Program-made: the position numbers and the translations under genes
From: Candidatus Pelagibacter communis
Lineage (GTDB): Bacteria > Pseudomonadota > Alphaproteobacteria > Pelagibacterales > Pelagibacteraceae
Length of the DNA: 64,000 nt
Reading direction: 5' to 3'
NCBI RefSeq assembly: GCF_001180105.1
Contig: NZ_CVSO01000002.1
Coordinates: forward strand, 124,001 to 188,000
Shown here: piece by piece, positions 34,200 through 42,786 of the stretch
How positions within the stretch are numbered: the first letter of the stretch is position 1
Layout: every line of letters begins with the position of its first letter
Notes under the pieces: model-generated
Seen by the model: only the letters and a program-made list of their open reading frames with translations
Database searches by the model: none
What the model was told of the DNA's origin: nothing

Positions 34200-35054
34200 G
34201 TGGAATTTGTAAAAACCGTTGGACCACTTGGCATGATTTTTATCATGTTTTCTTTAGGTCTTAATTTATCTTATAAAGATTTCTTTGAGGTATTAAAAAA
34301 GCCAAGAAATCTTATAGTTGCACTTATATGTCAAATGATAATGCTTCCTTTAATTGGAATTATCATTATTTCCTTCTTCCCGATGCAAGCTGAATTTCAA
34401 CTTGGAGTATTTTTATTATTAATTTTACCTTCAGCAGTAATGTCTAACTATGCGACCAAACTTGTAAAAGGAAACGTAGCTTTATCAATAACAATAACCT
34501 CAATTTGTGGATTGGTATCATTTATAACAATTCCGATGTTTTTAAAGATTTATGCAGCATTCTTTTCGTCAGTAGAATTTGATCTGAATCTTTTAAAATT
34601 TTCCGTGAGAATGTTTTTATTTATAGCTTTACCAACATTTGTAGGAATCCTAGTTAGGGGAAACTTCAAAAGATTCTCTGAGCAAAATAATTTAAAATTT
34701 GATAGAGCAGCTCTTGCTTTATTCATAATTATTTTATTAGTTGCCATATTTACAGAGCAGGGAAATTTAGGTGGTTATTTTGCTGATGCGGGAGCAATTG
34801 CTTTTGTAGTAATAATATCAGTTTTATCATCGGTTTATCTCATCACCAGCTACACCTTAAGAGATGTAAGGGTAAAAAGAACTATTATGATTGAAGCTAT
34901 GTTGCAAAATGGCGCAATGGGCTTTATCGTTGGAGCACAATTATTTCATGAGATTGAATATATCACACCGATAGCAATTTATGCTTTGATACAATACGTT
35001 GCTTTAATGTTTTATATTGGTAATATAAATATTACTAAAATCACTTCGAAATAA
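34200..35054 (+). CDS. Bile acid:sodium symporter family transporter
   Basis: A 284-residue membrane protein homologous to the symporter at 21086, with LPSAVMSNYATKLVKGN near residue 80 and MIEAMLQNGAMGFIVGAQ near 230 as the two sodium-site motifs. The start is GTG at 34200 with a good GAGGG ribosome-binding site (34191-34195). Its substrate is unknown; the conserved family role is sodium-driven uptake of organic anions. It is divergent from the winged-helix regulator, which may control it. Confidence 0.83.
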   Translation: MEFVKTVGPLGMIFIMFSLGLNLSYKDFFEVLKKPRNLIVALICQMIMLPLIGIIIISFFPMQAEFQLGVFLLLILPSAVMSNYATKLVKGNVALSITITSICGLVSFITIPMFLKIYAAFFSSVEFDLNLLKFSVRMFLFIALPTFVGILVRGNFKRFSEQNNLKFDRAALALFIIILLVAIFTEQGNLGGYFADAGAIAFVVIISVLSSVYLITSYTLRDVRVKRTIMIEAMLQNGAMGFIVGAQLFHEIEYITPIAIYALIQYVALMFYIGNINITKITSK

Positions 35055-35074
35055 TTTAATTTTACTATTAAATA

Positions 35075-35929
35075 ATGAATTTATTTTTTTGTGGAGGAAT
35101 AGCAAAATCGGGAACTACTTTGCTCCAAAGAATCTTAAATTTACATAATGATATTACTTGTGAGTCAGAAGATGATCTTAATTTTTTATTAGGAGAATTT
35201 ATAAAAGTTCATAAGCTTTATAATTCAAGAATAAAAAAAATTGGAGAAAGAATAGGTTTAAAAGAAGTAAAAACTGTCAGTTCCAATGTTTATTTCAATG
35301 CTTTAATCAAAATAATTAATGGTATTGCTGAAGAAAGGAGTGGAGATAAGAAATTTGTTGGAATTAGTGATAATAGCTTTTTATTAGAAAATTTTAATAT
35401 TTTGAATAATCATTTCATAAATAGTAAATCGATAATAATTTTCAGAAATCCAATTGATAGAGCTATATCTTTATGGAATCATAATCATAGATTATACAAG
35501 AAAGAAAATGAATATGGTCATATCAAAGTTTTAGAAATTGATGGCAAATTAGATCTTGATAAATTTGTTATATACAAATCTAATTTGTGGAACACTCAAG
35601 TAAAAAAAATTTTTGAGAAAATTAAAAAAAAGGATGAAAATTTGCTATTCATAACATATGAATTATTATGCACAAAAAAATCAGATGTTGTTAAAAAAAT
35701 TTTTGATTTTATTGGTTGTAAATATGATAACTCAACTATAAATAACATATTAGAAAATACGACATTAGAAAATTTTAAAGCTAAAAGCTCTTACCCAGAA
35801 TTTTACGATAAAGGGAGTTTGAATTTTGGAGAAAATTTTTTAAATTCAGAAACTATAAAAAAATCAATTGAATTATCAAGAGAGAGCTTAGATTTACTTA
35901 ATATTAAAATTCCAGATAAATTTAAATAA
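35075..35929 (+). CDS. Sulfotransferase-family protein
   Basis: A 284-residue protein with the PAPS-dependent sulfotransferase pattern: the 5'-phosphosulfate loop FFCGGIAKSGTTLLQRIL at residues 4-21 and the 3'-phosphate strand IIIFRNPIDRAISLWNH near 122-138. It would transfer sulfate to a carbohydrate or lipid, most likely on the cell surface; the acceptor is unknown. It sits 20 bases after the symporter gene and just before tRNA-Met and the dTDP-sugar operon, so it may belong to the same surface-glycan region. Confidence 0.78.
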   Translation: MNLFFCGGIAKSGTTLLQRILNLHNDITCESEDDLNFLLGEFIKVHKLYNSRIKKIGERIGLKEVKTVSSNVYFNALIKIINGIAEERSGDKKFVGISDNSFLLENFNILNNHFINSKSIIIFRNPIDRAISLWNHNHRLYKKENEYGHIKVLEIDGKLDLDKFVIYKSNLWNTQVKKIFEKIKKKDENLLFITYELLCTKKSDVVKKIFDFIGCKYDNSTINNILENTTLENFKAKSSYPEFYDKGSLNFGENFLNSETIKKSIELSRESLDLLNIKIPDKFK

Positions 35930-35946
35930 TTGAAATATTGAGTTGT

Positions 35947-35975
35947 TTGCAACAAAAAAATAAAAGTGTTATAAA
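35947..35975 (+). promoter_or_regulatory. Sigma70-type promoter for tRNA-Met
   Basis: TTGCAA (35947-35952), 17-base spacer, TATAAA (35970-35975). Transcription from about 35982 would precede the mature tRNA by about 10 bases. Confidence 0.6.
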
Positions 35976-35991
35976 TCAACAATAATTTAAT

Positions 35992-36068
35992 GGCGGGGTA
36001 GCTCAGTTGGTTAGAGCGCGGGACTCATAAGCCCGAGGTCAGTGGTTCGATCCCACTTCCCGCTACCA
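35992..36068 (+). tRNA. trnM: tRNA-Met (anticodon CAT), elongator type
   Basis: A 77-base cloverleaf with encoded CCA. The acceptor stem is GGCGGGG with TCCCGCT (G-U pairs at both ends), the D-arm GCTCAGTTGGTTAGAGC, the anticodon arm carries CTCATAA, and the T-arm AGTGG-TTCGATC-CCACT. The 5' end GGCGGGG rather than CGCGGGG and a paired 1-72 base make it an elongator methionine tRNA rather than the initiator. tRNA-Ile2 (lysidine type) has the same anticodon but a different acceptor sequence in relatives. Confidence 0.95.
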
Positions 36069-36071
36069 TTA

Positions 36072-36779
36072 TTAAAAAAGTTTTTTAAATCTTCTGATAT
36101 TCATCGTTGAGTTTAATGGAAGATTACTAGTTGCTTTTTTTAAGATTTTTTTTTTAACTTTTTTATTATTTTTCTTTGCAAAACTATAAACAGATTGTAC
36201 AGGACCACCAATATTAATTATCCCTTTTTTATTTATAAGCTTAAAAAAAACTTTTGCCAAATCCTCATGAAACATAAAATTTGTTTTAAGATTTGTGAAG
36301 GCATAACTATGTATAAATGGTTTTTCGGTCATACAAATTCTAAGTATTAGAGAATTTTTGTACATTTGAACTGCTGCTTCACCACCCAGTTTAGACCAAC
36401 CATAATTATTAAAAGGTAGCATAGCACTGTTTTCATCATAATTTCCTTTTTTAGCTGGATACACGTAGTTAGTGGAAAAATAAATTAATTTAATTTTTTT
36501 TTCACTACAGGCCTTAACTACATTGCATGTTCCAATGATATTTGTATCAATACTCCTAGTAATTTCTTTTTCATGAATACTCATTGGTCTAGACAAAGCC
36601 GCTGCATGAACAAAATATTTTGGCCTGTGTTTAATCAAATATTTTGCAGTTTTCTCAAAATTTGTAACATCTAGTTCTTTAGAGGTAGGAAATAAGATAT
36701 TTTTATCATTGTATATATCTCTAAGTACTTTACCGAATCTTCCAGATCCACCAGTAAATACTATTTTGTAATTTTTCAT
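36072..36779 (-). CDS. NAD-dependent sugar reductase/epimerase (RmlD-like extended SDR)
   Basis: A 235-residue short extended-SDR protein. The nucleotide-binding motif is TGGSGRFG near residues 9-16, then FVHAAALSRPM, the triad serine in YFSTNYVYP, and YGWSK as the YxxxK motif. This is the pattern of dTDP-4-keto-sugar reductases (RmlD/NovS-like). It is last in the rmlB-rmlA-rmlC-methyltransferase operon and overlaps the methyltransferase by 4 bases, so it probably reduces the 4-keto group of the final deoxysugar. It is shorter than RmlD by about 50-60 residues. Confidence 0.78.
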   Translation of the reverse strand: MKNYKIVFTGGSGRFGKVLRDIYNDKNILFPTSKELDVTNFEKTAKYLIKHRPKYFVHAAALSRPMSIHEKEITRSIDTNIIGTCNVVKACSEKKIKLIYFSTNYVYPAKKGNYDENSAMLPFNNYGWSKLGGEAAVQMYKNSLILRICMTEKPFIHSYAFTNLKTNFMFHEDLAKVFFKLINKKGIINIGGPVQSVYSFAKKNNKKVKKKILKKATSNLPLNSTMNIRRFKKLF

Positions 36780-37954
36780 CTAATTATCCTTGGTGTAGGT
36801 GTGTGCGTAATAAACCTTGTACCATTTTTAATGAATTTTTTCTCCTTCTTTAAAATTTCATTTTTAAAATTCCAAGCTCCTAAAAAGACATAGTGAATAT
36901 CTTTGAGCGAATTTTTGTTATATTTTTTAATTTTAATTTTTACACCAGGCAAATATTTGTTTATTTTTTCTGGAGTAACATCTAAAAAATAATCAATAAT
37001 GGAACTATTTATTTTGCAATAATTTAATATTGTTACTGATTTGGCTGTTGCACCATACCCAATAATTTTTTTTCCAGATTTTTTGATTTCTTTTAATATT
37101 TTAATTAATCTTATTTTCGAATTTTTTATTCTTTTAGCAAAATTTACATATGTTTTTAATTTATGCAAAGAAAATTTCATTTCTTCTCTTCTTAGGTTTT
37201 CAACAGACTTATCAATTTTTATTTTACTTTGATCTTTACAAATGAAATATCTGTTTGAGCCACCATGAACTTTTATCTTGTCAACTTTAAATATTCTAAG
37301 TTTATGTTTTTTGAGGAATTTGGACAATGCAATTAGTGAAAACACGTATATGTGTTCGTTATAAAACTGATCGTAAGTATTCTTCTTTATACACTCCAAG
37401 AGAGATGGGTCTTCCATTATAATTATACCATCAGTCTCTAAAATATTTTTAATTGCAGAAAAAACATTATCTAAATTTTTAATGTGAGTAATAGTATTTG
37501 CCGAGTAAACAATATCGAATTTTCCATATTTTAGTTTGATTTTATTAGAAAGTTTTGTATTCCAGTACTCTGAAATTACGTTAATTTTTTTTTTTCTTGC
37601 TAAATTTGCGATATTTTTACAAGGCTCAATTCCTAAAGAACAATTGTTATCAAAATTTTTCAAAAAAGCTCCATCATTACATCCTATTTCTAAAATCTTT
37701 TTATTTTTATATTTCTTTTTTAGTTTATTTGATAATTTTAAAAAACTATCTTTCATTGTTTCTGACATTGAAGATCTGTAAGGATAAGTGTCATTAAACA
37801 TTTTTTTACTTGAAAAAGTTTTTTTAATAGAAACAATTTTTGTTTTAACATTAAAATCTAGAAGTAATCTAAATTTTGTTTCGTGTTTTTTTATTTGATT
37901 AAAGTTTAAGTATTTATTAGCCAAAGGTTGAAGCCCTAAATCTAGAAAAATCAT
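36776..37954 (-). CDS. Sugar C-methyltransferase (NovU/TylC-like), without N-terminal Zn domain
   Basis: A 392-residue class I methyltransferase of the Methyltransf_13/14 C-methyltransferase architecture. It starts MIFLDLGLQPLANKYL, the segment that in relatives lies just after an N-terminal Cys4 zinc-binding domain; those cysteines are absent here and no in-frame upstream extension supplies them. The SAM motif ILEIGCNDGAFLKN is near residue 91, and the C-terminal GYGATAKSVTILNYC domain is intact. It should add a methyl branch to a dTDP-4-keto-deoxysugar. It begins 1 base after the rmlC stop. Confidence 0.8.
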   Translation of the reverse strand: MIFLDLGLQPLANKYLNFNQIKKHETKFRLLLDFNVKTKIVSIKKTFSSKKMFNDTYPYRSSMSETMKDSFLKLSNKLKKKYKNKKILEIGCNDGAFLKNFDNNCSLGIEPCKNIANLARKKKINVISEYWNTKLSNKIKLKYGKFDIVYSANTITHIKNLDNVFSAIKNILETDGIIIMEDPSLLECIKKNTYDQFYNEHIYVFSLIALSKFLKKHKLRIFKVDKIKVHGGSNRYFICKDQSKIKIDKSVENLRREEMKFSLHKLKTYVNFAKRIKNSKIRLIKILKEIKKSGKKIIGYGATAKSVTILNYCKINSSIIDYFLDVTPEKINKYLPGVKIKIKKYNKNSLKDIHYVFLGAWNFKNEILKKEKKFIKNGTRFITHTPTPRIIR

Positions 37955-37955
37955 T

Positions 37956-38480
37956 TTATCTTCTTTTTAAATATTCACTTACAAAGATTGCTTTTTTATC
38001 TTTTTTGGAAAGTATAGGTTTATTTATACCCCATTTAATTTTTAATTTTTTATCGTTCCATCTAATTGAAACTTCACTATTTTTGTCTCTATAGTTACTG
38101 CAGCTGTAAGTTACAATATTTTCTTTGTCTAAACCAAGAAAACCATGAGCAAAACCTTTTGGTATGAAAAATGATTTAGAATTTTTTTCACTAATTATTA
38201 TCTTATGATACTTACCAAAAGTTTGTGAATTTTTTCTTAAATCAACAGCCACATCTAAAATCTTTCCTTTTAAACAAGTTATCAGTTTATCTTGAGATTT
38301 TTTAGTTTGTAAATGTAGGCCCCTTAAAACATTTTTTTTTGACTTAGATGTGATTGAGAAAAGCATTTTTTTATTAAAATAATTTTCCTTAAAAGTCTCT
38401 TTAAGCCATCCTCTTTTGTCAGTGAATTTTTTCCCTTGTAAAATAAAAAGACCTTTTATTTTAGTTTTTATCTTTTTCAT
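37956..38480 (-). CDS. rfbC: dTDP-4-dehydrorhamnose 3,5-epimerase
   Basis: A 174-residue cupin-fold epimerase. The motif VLRGLHLQ contains the catalytic histidine, FFIPKGFAHGFLGLD is the conserved strand, and RWNDKKLKIKW closes the core. Length is close to RmlC. It epimerises C3 and C5 of dTDP-4-keto-6-deoxyglucose. In an operon with a C-methyltransferase it could, as in noviose-type pathways, act before or after methylation. It lies 5 bases after rmlA and 1 base before the methyltransferase. Confidence 0.9.
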   Translation of the reverse strand: MKKIKTKIKGLFILQGKKFTDKRGWLKETFKENYFNKKMLFSITSKSKKNVLRGLHLQTKKSQDKLITCLKGKILDVAVDLRKNSQTFGKYHKIIISEKNSKSFFIPKGFAHGFLGLDKENIVTYSCSNYRDKNSEVSIRWNDKKLKIKWGINKPILSKKDKKAIFVSEYLKRR

Positions 38481-38485
38481 TAAGC

Positions 38486-39352
38486 TTAAATTAATCTTCT
38501 AAGATAATTTGAATAATCGCAATTTCCATAAAATTTTATCGAGTCAACAACATTTTTTCTTGAAATCCACTTATTGTTAAGTGCTATTTCTTCTAAGCAT
38601 GCTATTTTAAATCCCTGTCTATTCTCAATTGCGGATACAAAAGCACTAGTTTTGTAAAAATCATCTATCGACCCAGTGTCCAGCCATGCTCCGCCTCTTC
38701 CCAATAAATCTGAAGATAATTGTTTTTTCTTACGATAAATATTTAGCAAATCAGTGATTTCTAATTCTTTTCTCTTAGAAGGTTTCAATTTTTTAGAATA
38801 TTCTACTACTTTACTATCAAAAAAATATAGACCTGTTATCGCTAGGTCAGAAATAAATTTCTTAGGTTTTTCCTTTATCAAGCTTATTTTTCCTAAATTA
38901 TTTGTTTTAGCTACACCAAATAACTCAGGTTTAAGAACTTTATGCAATATTACTTTTGCTCCCTTTTTTAACTTAGTGCAGTTAATTAATTTAGCTGTTA
39001 AGTTTTGACCATAAAAAAAATTGTCACCGAGTATTAAAGCAACATTTTTGTTGTCAATAAATTTTTCACCAAGCAAAAAAGCATCGGGTAACCCTCTTGG
39101 TTGTGATTGTTCTTTATAACTTATCTTTATTCCTAAATTATTTCCATTTGGTAAAATTTTTTTATACTGATTAAGTTGTCCTTTATTAACAATAATTAAT
39201 ATATCTTTTATTTTAGCTAGCATCAAAATTGAAAGTGGATAGAAAATTAGTGGTTTATCGTAAATTGGAAGTAATTGTTTATTGACTGCTTTTGTTAAAG
39301 GACTCATTCGAGTACCCATACCACCAGCTAAAATAATTGCTTTATTTATCAT
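38486..39352 (-). CDS. rfbA: Glucose-1-phosphate thymidylyltransferase
   Basis: A 288-residue nucleotidyltransferase making dTDP-glucose. The signature AIILAGGMGTRMSPLT is at residues 5-20, then KQLLPIYDKPLIFYPLS, and LILGDNFFYG, with GRGGAWLDTGS near 217-227. All features of RmlA are present. It overlaps rmlB by 4 bases (ATGA) and is followed 5 bases later by rmlC, the standard order for a dTDP-deoxysugar operon. Confidence 0.93.
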   Translation of the reverse strand: MINKAIILAGGMGTRMSPLTKAVNKQLLPIYDKPLIFYPLSILMLAKIKDILIIVNKGQLNQYKKILPNGNNLGIKISYKEQSQPRGLPDAFLLGEKFIDNKNVALILGDNFFYGQNLTAKLINCTKLKKGAKVILHKVLKPELFGVAKTNNLGKISLIKEKPKKFISDLAITGLYFFDSKVVEYSKKLKPSKRKELEITDLLNIYRKKKQLSSDLLGRGGAWLDTGSIDDFYKTSAFVSAIENRQGFKIACLEEIALNNKWISRKNVVDSIKFYGNCDYSNYLRRLI

Positions 39353-40371
39353 TTAACAACCCCAAGTCTTCTTGTGATATCCTTTTTTTTTAAAGTTGTA
39401 TAGTATTTCATATTTTTGAAATACCAATTAAATGTATTTTCTAAACCTTTTTTAAGATTTATTTTCGATTTCCATTTAAGTCTTTTAAAAATTTTTTTAC
39501 TATCTAAAGCGTATCTGACATCATGACCAGGCCTATCTTTAACAAACTTTATCTTTACTTTTTTACCTAATTTAGTTTTTTTCTTAGCAATATTTATTAA
39601 TAGTTTTGCAATATCTAAATTGCTTCTATTTATGTTAGATCCGATATTATAGAATTGACCTTTAGCTCCATTTTTAAATACTTTGAACAAAGCCTCACAA
39701 TGATCATCTACAAATATCCACTCTCTTGAATTTTTTCCCTTTCCGTATAGAGGAAGCGGTTTGTTCTTAATTATATTGTAAATTAATTTTGGTATCAGTT
39801 TTTCAGGATGTTGGTGAGGCCCGTAGTTATTTGAACAGTTAGTAATCATTGCATTAAGTTTAAAAGTCCTTACGTAAGAATATACCAGATGATCTGACGA
39901 TGCCTTTGATGCAGCATAGGGTGAGCTTGGTTTGTAAGGATCATTTTCTTTACTTCTTCCTTTTAATACATCGCCATAAACTTCATCAGTTGAAATATGA
40001 ATTAGTTTAGATTTTTTATTTTTCTTTGTAAATTCTCTGAATTCTTCAAGTAAATTAAATACTCCAACTATATTACTTTTTATAAACTCAGCAGGCCCAT
40101 CAATAGATCTATCAACGTGAGTTTCTGCCGCTAAATTAAACACCGCAATAGGTTTATGTAAGTTTAAAACTTTTCTTAATTTAGATCTGTTATTAATGTC
40201 TAATTTAATAAATTTATAATTCTTCTTGTTAAAGAAATCTCTAGTGTTGTAAAAGTTTGAGGCATAATTAACTTTATCAACATTAATTACAAAATAGTTT
40301 TTTTTAATTAATAACTTAGCTAGATTACTGCCAATAAATCCCAAACCTCCAGTTACAATTATTTTTTTCAT
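39349..40371 (-). CDS. rfbB: dTDP-glucose 4,6-dehydratase
   Basis: A 340-residue extended SDR that forms dTDP-4-keto-6-deoxyglucose. The GGLGFIGSNL motif is at residues 8-17, AAETHVDRSIDGP near 81-93, STDEVYGDV contains the catalytic Asp-Glu pair, and SPYAASKASSDHL is the YxxxK motif. It heads the minus-strand operon rmlB-rmlA-rmlC-methyltransferase-reductase, divergent by 50 bases from the glycosyltransferase at 40422. Confidence 0.94.
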   Translation of the reverse strand: MKKIIVTGGLGFIGSNLAKLLIKKNYFVINVDKVNYASNFYNTRDFFNKKNYKFIKLDINNRSKLRKVLNLHKPIAVFNLAAETHVDRSIDGPAEFIKSNIVGVFNLLEEFREFTKKNKKSKLIHISTDEVYGDVLKGRSKENDPYKPSSPYAASKASSDHLVYSYVRTFKLNAMITNCSNNYGPHQHPEKLIPKLIYNIIKNKPLPLYGKGKNSREWIFVDDHCEALFKVFKNGAKGQFYNIGSNINRSNLDIAKLLINIAKKKTKLGKKVKIKFVKDRPGHDVRYALDSKKIFKRLKWKSKINLKKGLENTFNWYFKNMKYYTTLKKKDITRRLGVVK

Positions 40372-40421
40372 TACTTTTTTTTTTTACAACAATAGTTATT
40401 TTAAGTATACTTCATTCTTAC

Positions 40422-41348
40422 ATGGAATTCACAAGTAATAACCTTACCTTTGTAATAGTCACCTTTAACAGTAGAAAAGTAATCTATGATTGTCTAAATT
40501 CTCTACCAAAAGATTTTCATAAATTAATAATTGAAAATTCATCAGACAAAGAATTAAAAAAAGAATTAGAGCAAAATTATGTTAACACGAAAGTAATTTT
40601 ATCAACTAATATAGGGATGGGCGCTGGAAATAACATTGGAATTGCTAGTTCTAAAACAAAATTTGTGTATGTTTTAAACCCCGATGTAAAATTTAGCAAA
40701 GATACATTTGGACTTTTAAATGACTCAATTTCAAGATTAAACGACTTTGCTATAATTTCACCAATTTCAGACAATCCAAAATTTCCAAATTATAAAGAGG
40801 AGATAAATATACCTTATATGAAAATGTCATCTGTAGATGAAGGCCCTAAGATAATTAGTCTTGAAAAAGAACAGCAAGAGCAAAAGTCAGCAGGATTAAT
40901 TAGAGTAAAAGAGATTGATGGTTTTTCTATGATTTTAAATAAAGACTATTTTGCTGATAATATCTTTTTTGATGAAAAATTTTTTATGTATTTAGAAAAT
41001 GTAGATTTATGTTTAAGAGCAATGGAAAATAATGGAAAAATGTTTATTGTAAAGAATTCAAAGATTAATCACTTAGGAGCTAAAGCAGTTGATGATAAGT
41101 ATAATGATGAAATAGAGCTTTCCAGAAATTGGCATTGGATGTGGTCTAAATTCTATTTCAATAAAAAACATCGAGGAATTTTTGTTTCGACTTTATTAGG
41201 ATTAAATAATTTATTAACAAATCTACTAAAATATTCTTTGTATACTCTTATTTTTAATAAAAAAAAAAATATTTATAAAATGAGAATGTTGGGTATTTTT
41301 AATGCTTTGATGGGCAGGAATTCTTGGTTTAGACCAAAATTAAATTAA
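40422..41348 (+). CDS. Family 2 glycosyltransferase
   Basis: A 308-residue GT2 protein. LTFVIVTFNSRKVIYDCLNSLP opens the GT-A fold, GMGAGNNIGIASSKTKFVYVLNPDV holds the DxD-like metal site (NPDV), and FFMYLENVDLCLRAM is the ED-type catalytic segment typical of rhamnosyltransferases. It likely transfers the dTDP-sugar made by the divergent operon onto a surface polysaccharide or lipid. It ends with a 4-base overlap with the convergent apt gene. Confidence 0.85.
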   Translation: MEFTSNNLTFVIVTFNSRKVIYDCLNSLPKDFHKLIIENSSDKELKKELEQNYVNTKVILSTNIGMGAGNNIGIASSKTKFVYVLNPDVKFSKDTFGLLNDSISRLNDFAIISPISDNPKFPNYKEEINIPYMKMSSVDEGPKIISLEKEQQEQKSAGLIRVKEIDGFSMILNKDYFADNIFFDEKFFMYLENVDLCLRAMENNGKMFIVKNSKINHLGAKAVDDKYNDEIELSRNWHWMWSKFYFNKKHRGIFVSTLLGLNNLLTNLLKYSLYTLIFNKKKNIYKMRMLGIFNALMGRNSWFRPKLN

Positions 41349-41872
41349 TGGCCAGGGAATTCAATTAAATTTTCAACTTTAAAACCTTTTTCTATCAATT
41401 TATCAGAACCACCTAAATCAAATAAGTTTATAACAAAAATAAACGCTCCAACTTTTCCTTTTGAGATTTCAATAAGTCTCGAAGCTGCTTCAGCTGTTCC
41501 ACCGGTAGCAATTAAATCATCAATTATTAAAACAGTGTCATTTTCATTTACCGAGTCTTTATGGACCTCAATAGTTGCAGTTCCATACTCTAATTCAAAA
41601 TCAATAGAGTGAGTTTCAGCAGGTAATTTATTTTTTTTTCTTAACATTATAAAAGGTTTTTTGAGAATATATGAAACAGCAGATGCAAATACGAAACCTC
41701 TTGATTCAATTGCTGCAATCTTATTAAATTTAAATTTTTTTGATCTTTCAACTATTTGATTAATTGTTTCTTCAAAAGCTTTTTCATCTTTTATTAAAGT
41801 TGTAATATCTCTAAACAAAATACCCTTCTTAGGATAGTCAGGTATAGATCTAATAAATTTTTTTAAGTCCAT
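41345..41872 (-). CDS. apt: Adenine phosphoribosyltransferase
   Basis: A 175-residue type I phosphoribosyltransferase that turns adenine and PRPP into AMP. The PRPP loop VLIIDDLIATGGTAEAA and the IESRGFVFASAVSY segment are clear, and the length is typical. It is divergent by 41 bases from mtnP, whose reaction releases adenine from methylthioadenosine, so the pair recycles both halves of that molecule. Confidence 0.94.
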   Translation of the reverse strand: MDLKKFIRSIPDYPKKGILFRDITTLIKDEKAFEETINQIVERSKKFKFNKIAAIESRGFVFASAVSYILKKPFIMLRKKNKLPAETHSIDFELEYGTATIEVHKDSVNENDTVLIIDDLIATGGTAEAASRLIEISKGKVGAFIFVINLFDLGGSDKLIEKGFKVENLIEFPGH

Positions 41873-41913
41873 TTAAATTTGTGTTATATTATTAAATAAA
41901 CTATCTTTTGAAT

Positions 41914-42786
41914 ATGGCAAACAATAAATTAGCAATTATAGGTGGAAGTGGATTGTATGATGTTGAGGAATTTAAAGATAGAGAGTTATTAGACTTACAT
42001 ACTCCTTGGGGAAAACCTTCAGATAAAATTTTAAAAACAAATTATAAAAGTAAAGAAGTTTACTTCTTACCAAGACATGGAAGAGGTCACTTTATAAATC
42101 CATCTAATATCAATTTTAGAGCTAATATTGACGCTCTCAAACAACTTGGTGTCACTGATATTATTTCTATTTCAGCTGTAGGATCTCTTAAAGAAAATTT
42201 ACCACCAGGTAAATTTGTGATTGTAGACCAATTTATTGATAGAACATTTGCAAGAAATAAAACTTTTTTTGAAGACGAAATTGTAGCCCATGTATCAATG
42301 GCACATCCAACATCAACTGGATTAATGAATGCATGTGAAAAAGCTATCAAAAAAGAAAAAATAGATTTTCAGAGAGGTGGGACCTATGTAGTAATGGAAG
42401 GGCCACAGTTTTCAACGTTGGCAGAGTCAAATTTATATAGATCTTGGAAAGCAGATGTAATTGGAATGACTAACATGCCTGAGGCAAAATTAGCTAGAGA
42501 AGCAGAAATAAGATATGCCTCAGTTTCAATGGTTACAGATTATGATTGCTGGCATCCAGATCATGAAAACGTTGATGTTCAACAAGTTATTAAAGTTCTT
42601 TTAGGTAATGCTGCAAAAGCAAAGAATATGATTAAAAATCTAATAGAAAATTTTGAAAAACATATTGATCCTAAAGATCCAACTAATAATTGTTTAGATG
42701 TAGCTATTATTACAGCACCGGAAAAAAGAACACAAAAAACTATAGACAAATTAAAAACAGTTGCTGGAAGAGTTTTAAATAAATGA
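41914..42786 (+). CDS. mtnP: S-methyl-5'-thioadenosine phosphorylase
   Basis: A 290-residue purine-nucleoside-phosphorylase-fold enzyme. LAIIGGSGLYD near the start, PRHGRGHFINPSNINFRAN, GGTYVVMEGPQFST and the MVTDYDCWH strand identify MtnP. It cleaves MTA to adenine and methylthioribose-1-phosphate. I chose the ATG at 41914; an in-frame TTG two codons earlier is less likely. It overlaps mtnA by 4 bases (ATGA). Confidence 0.94.
   Translation: MANNKLAIIGGSGLYDVEEFKDRELLDLHTPWGKPSDKILKTNYKSKEVYFLPRHGRGHFINPSNINFRANIDALKQLGVTDIISISAVGSLKENLPPGKFVIVDQFIDRTFARNKTFFEDEIVAHVSMAHPTSTGLMNACEKAIKKEKIDFQRGGTYVVMEGPQFSTLAESNLYRSWKADVIGMTNMPEAKLAREAEIRYASVSMVTDYDCWHPDHENVDVQQVIKVLLGNAAKAKNMIKNLIENFEKHIDPKDPTNNCLDVAIITAPEKRTQKTIDKLKTVAGRVLNK

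Noticed and set aside
35992-36068. tRNA-Met as an integration (att) site for a mobile island
   Set aside because: I found no second copy of the tRNA 3' end and no integrase, relaxase or phage gene in the window; the flanking genes look like ordinary surface-glycan genes.
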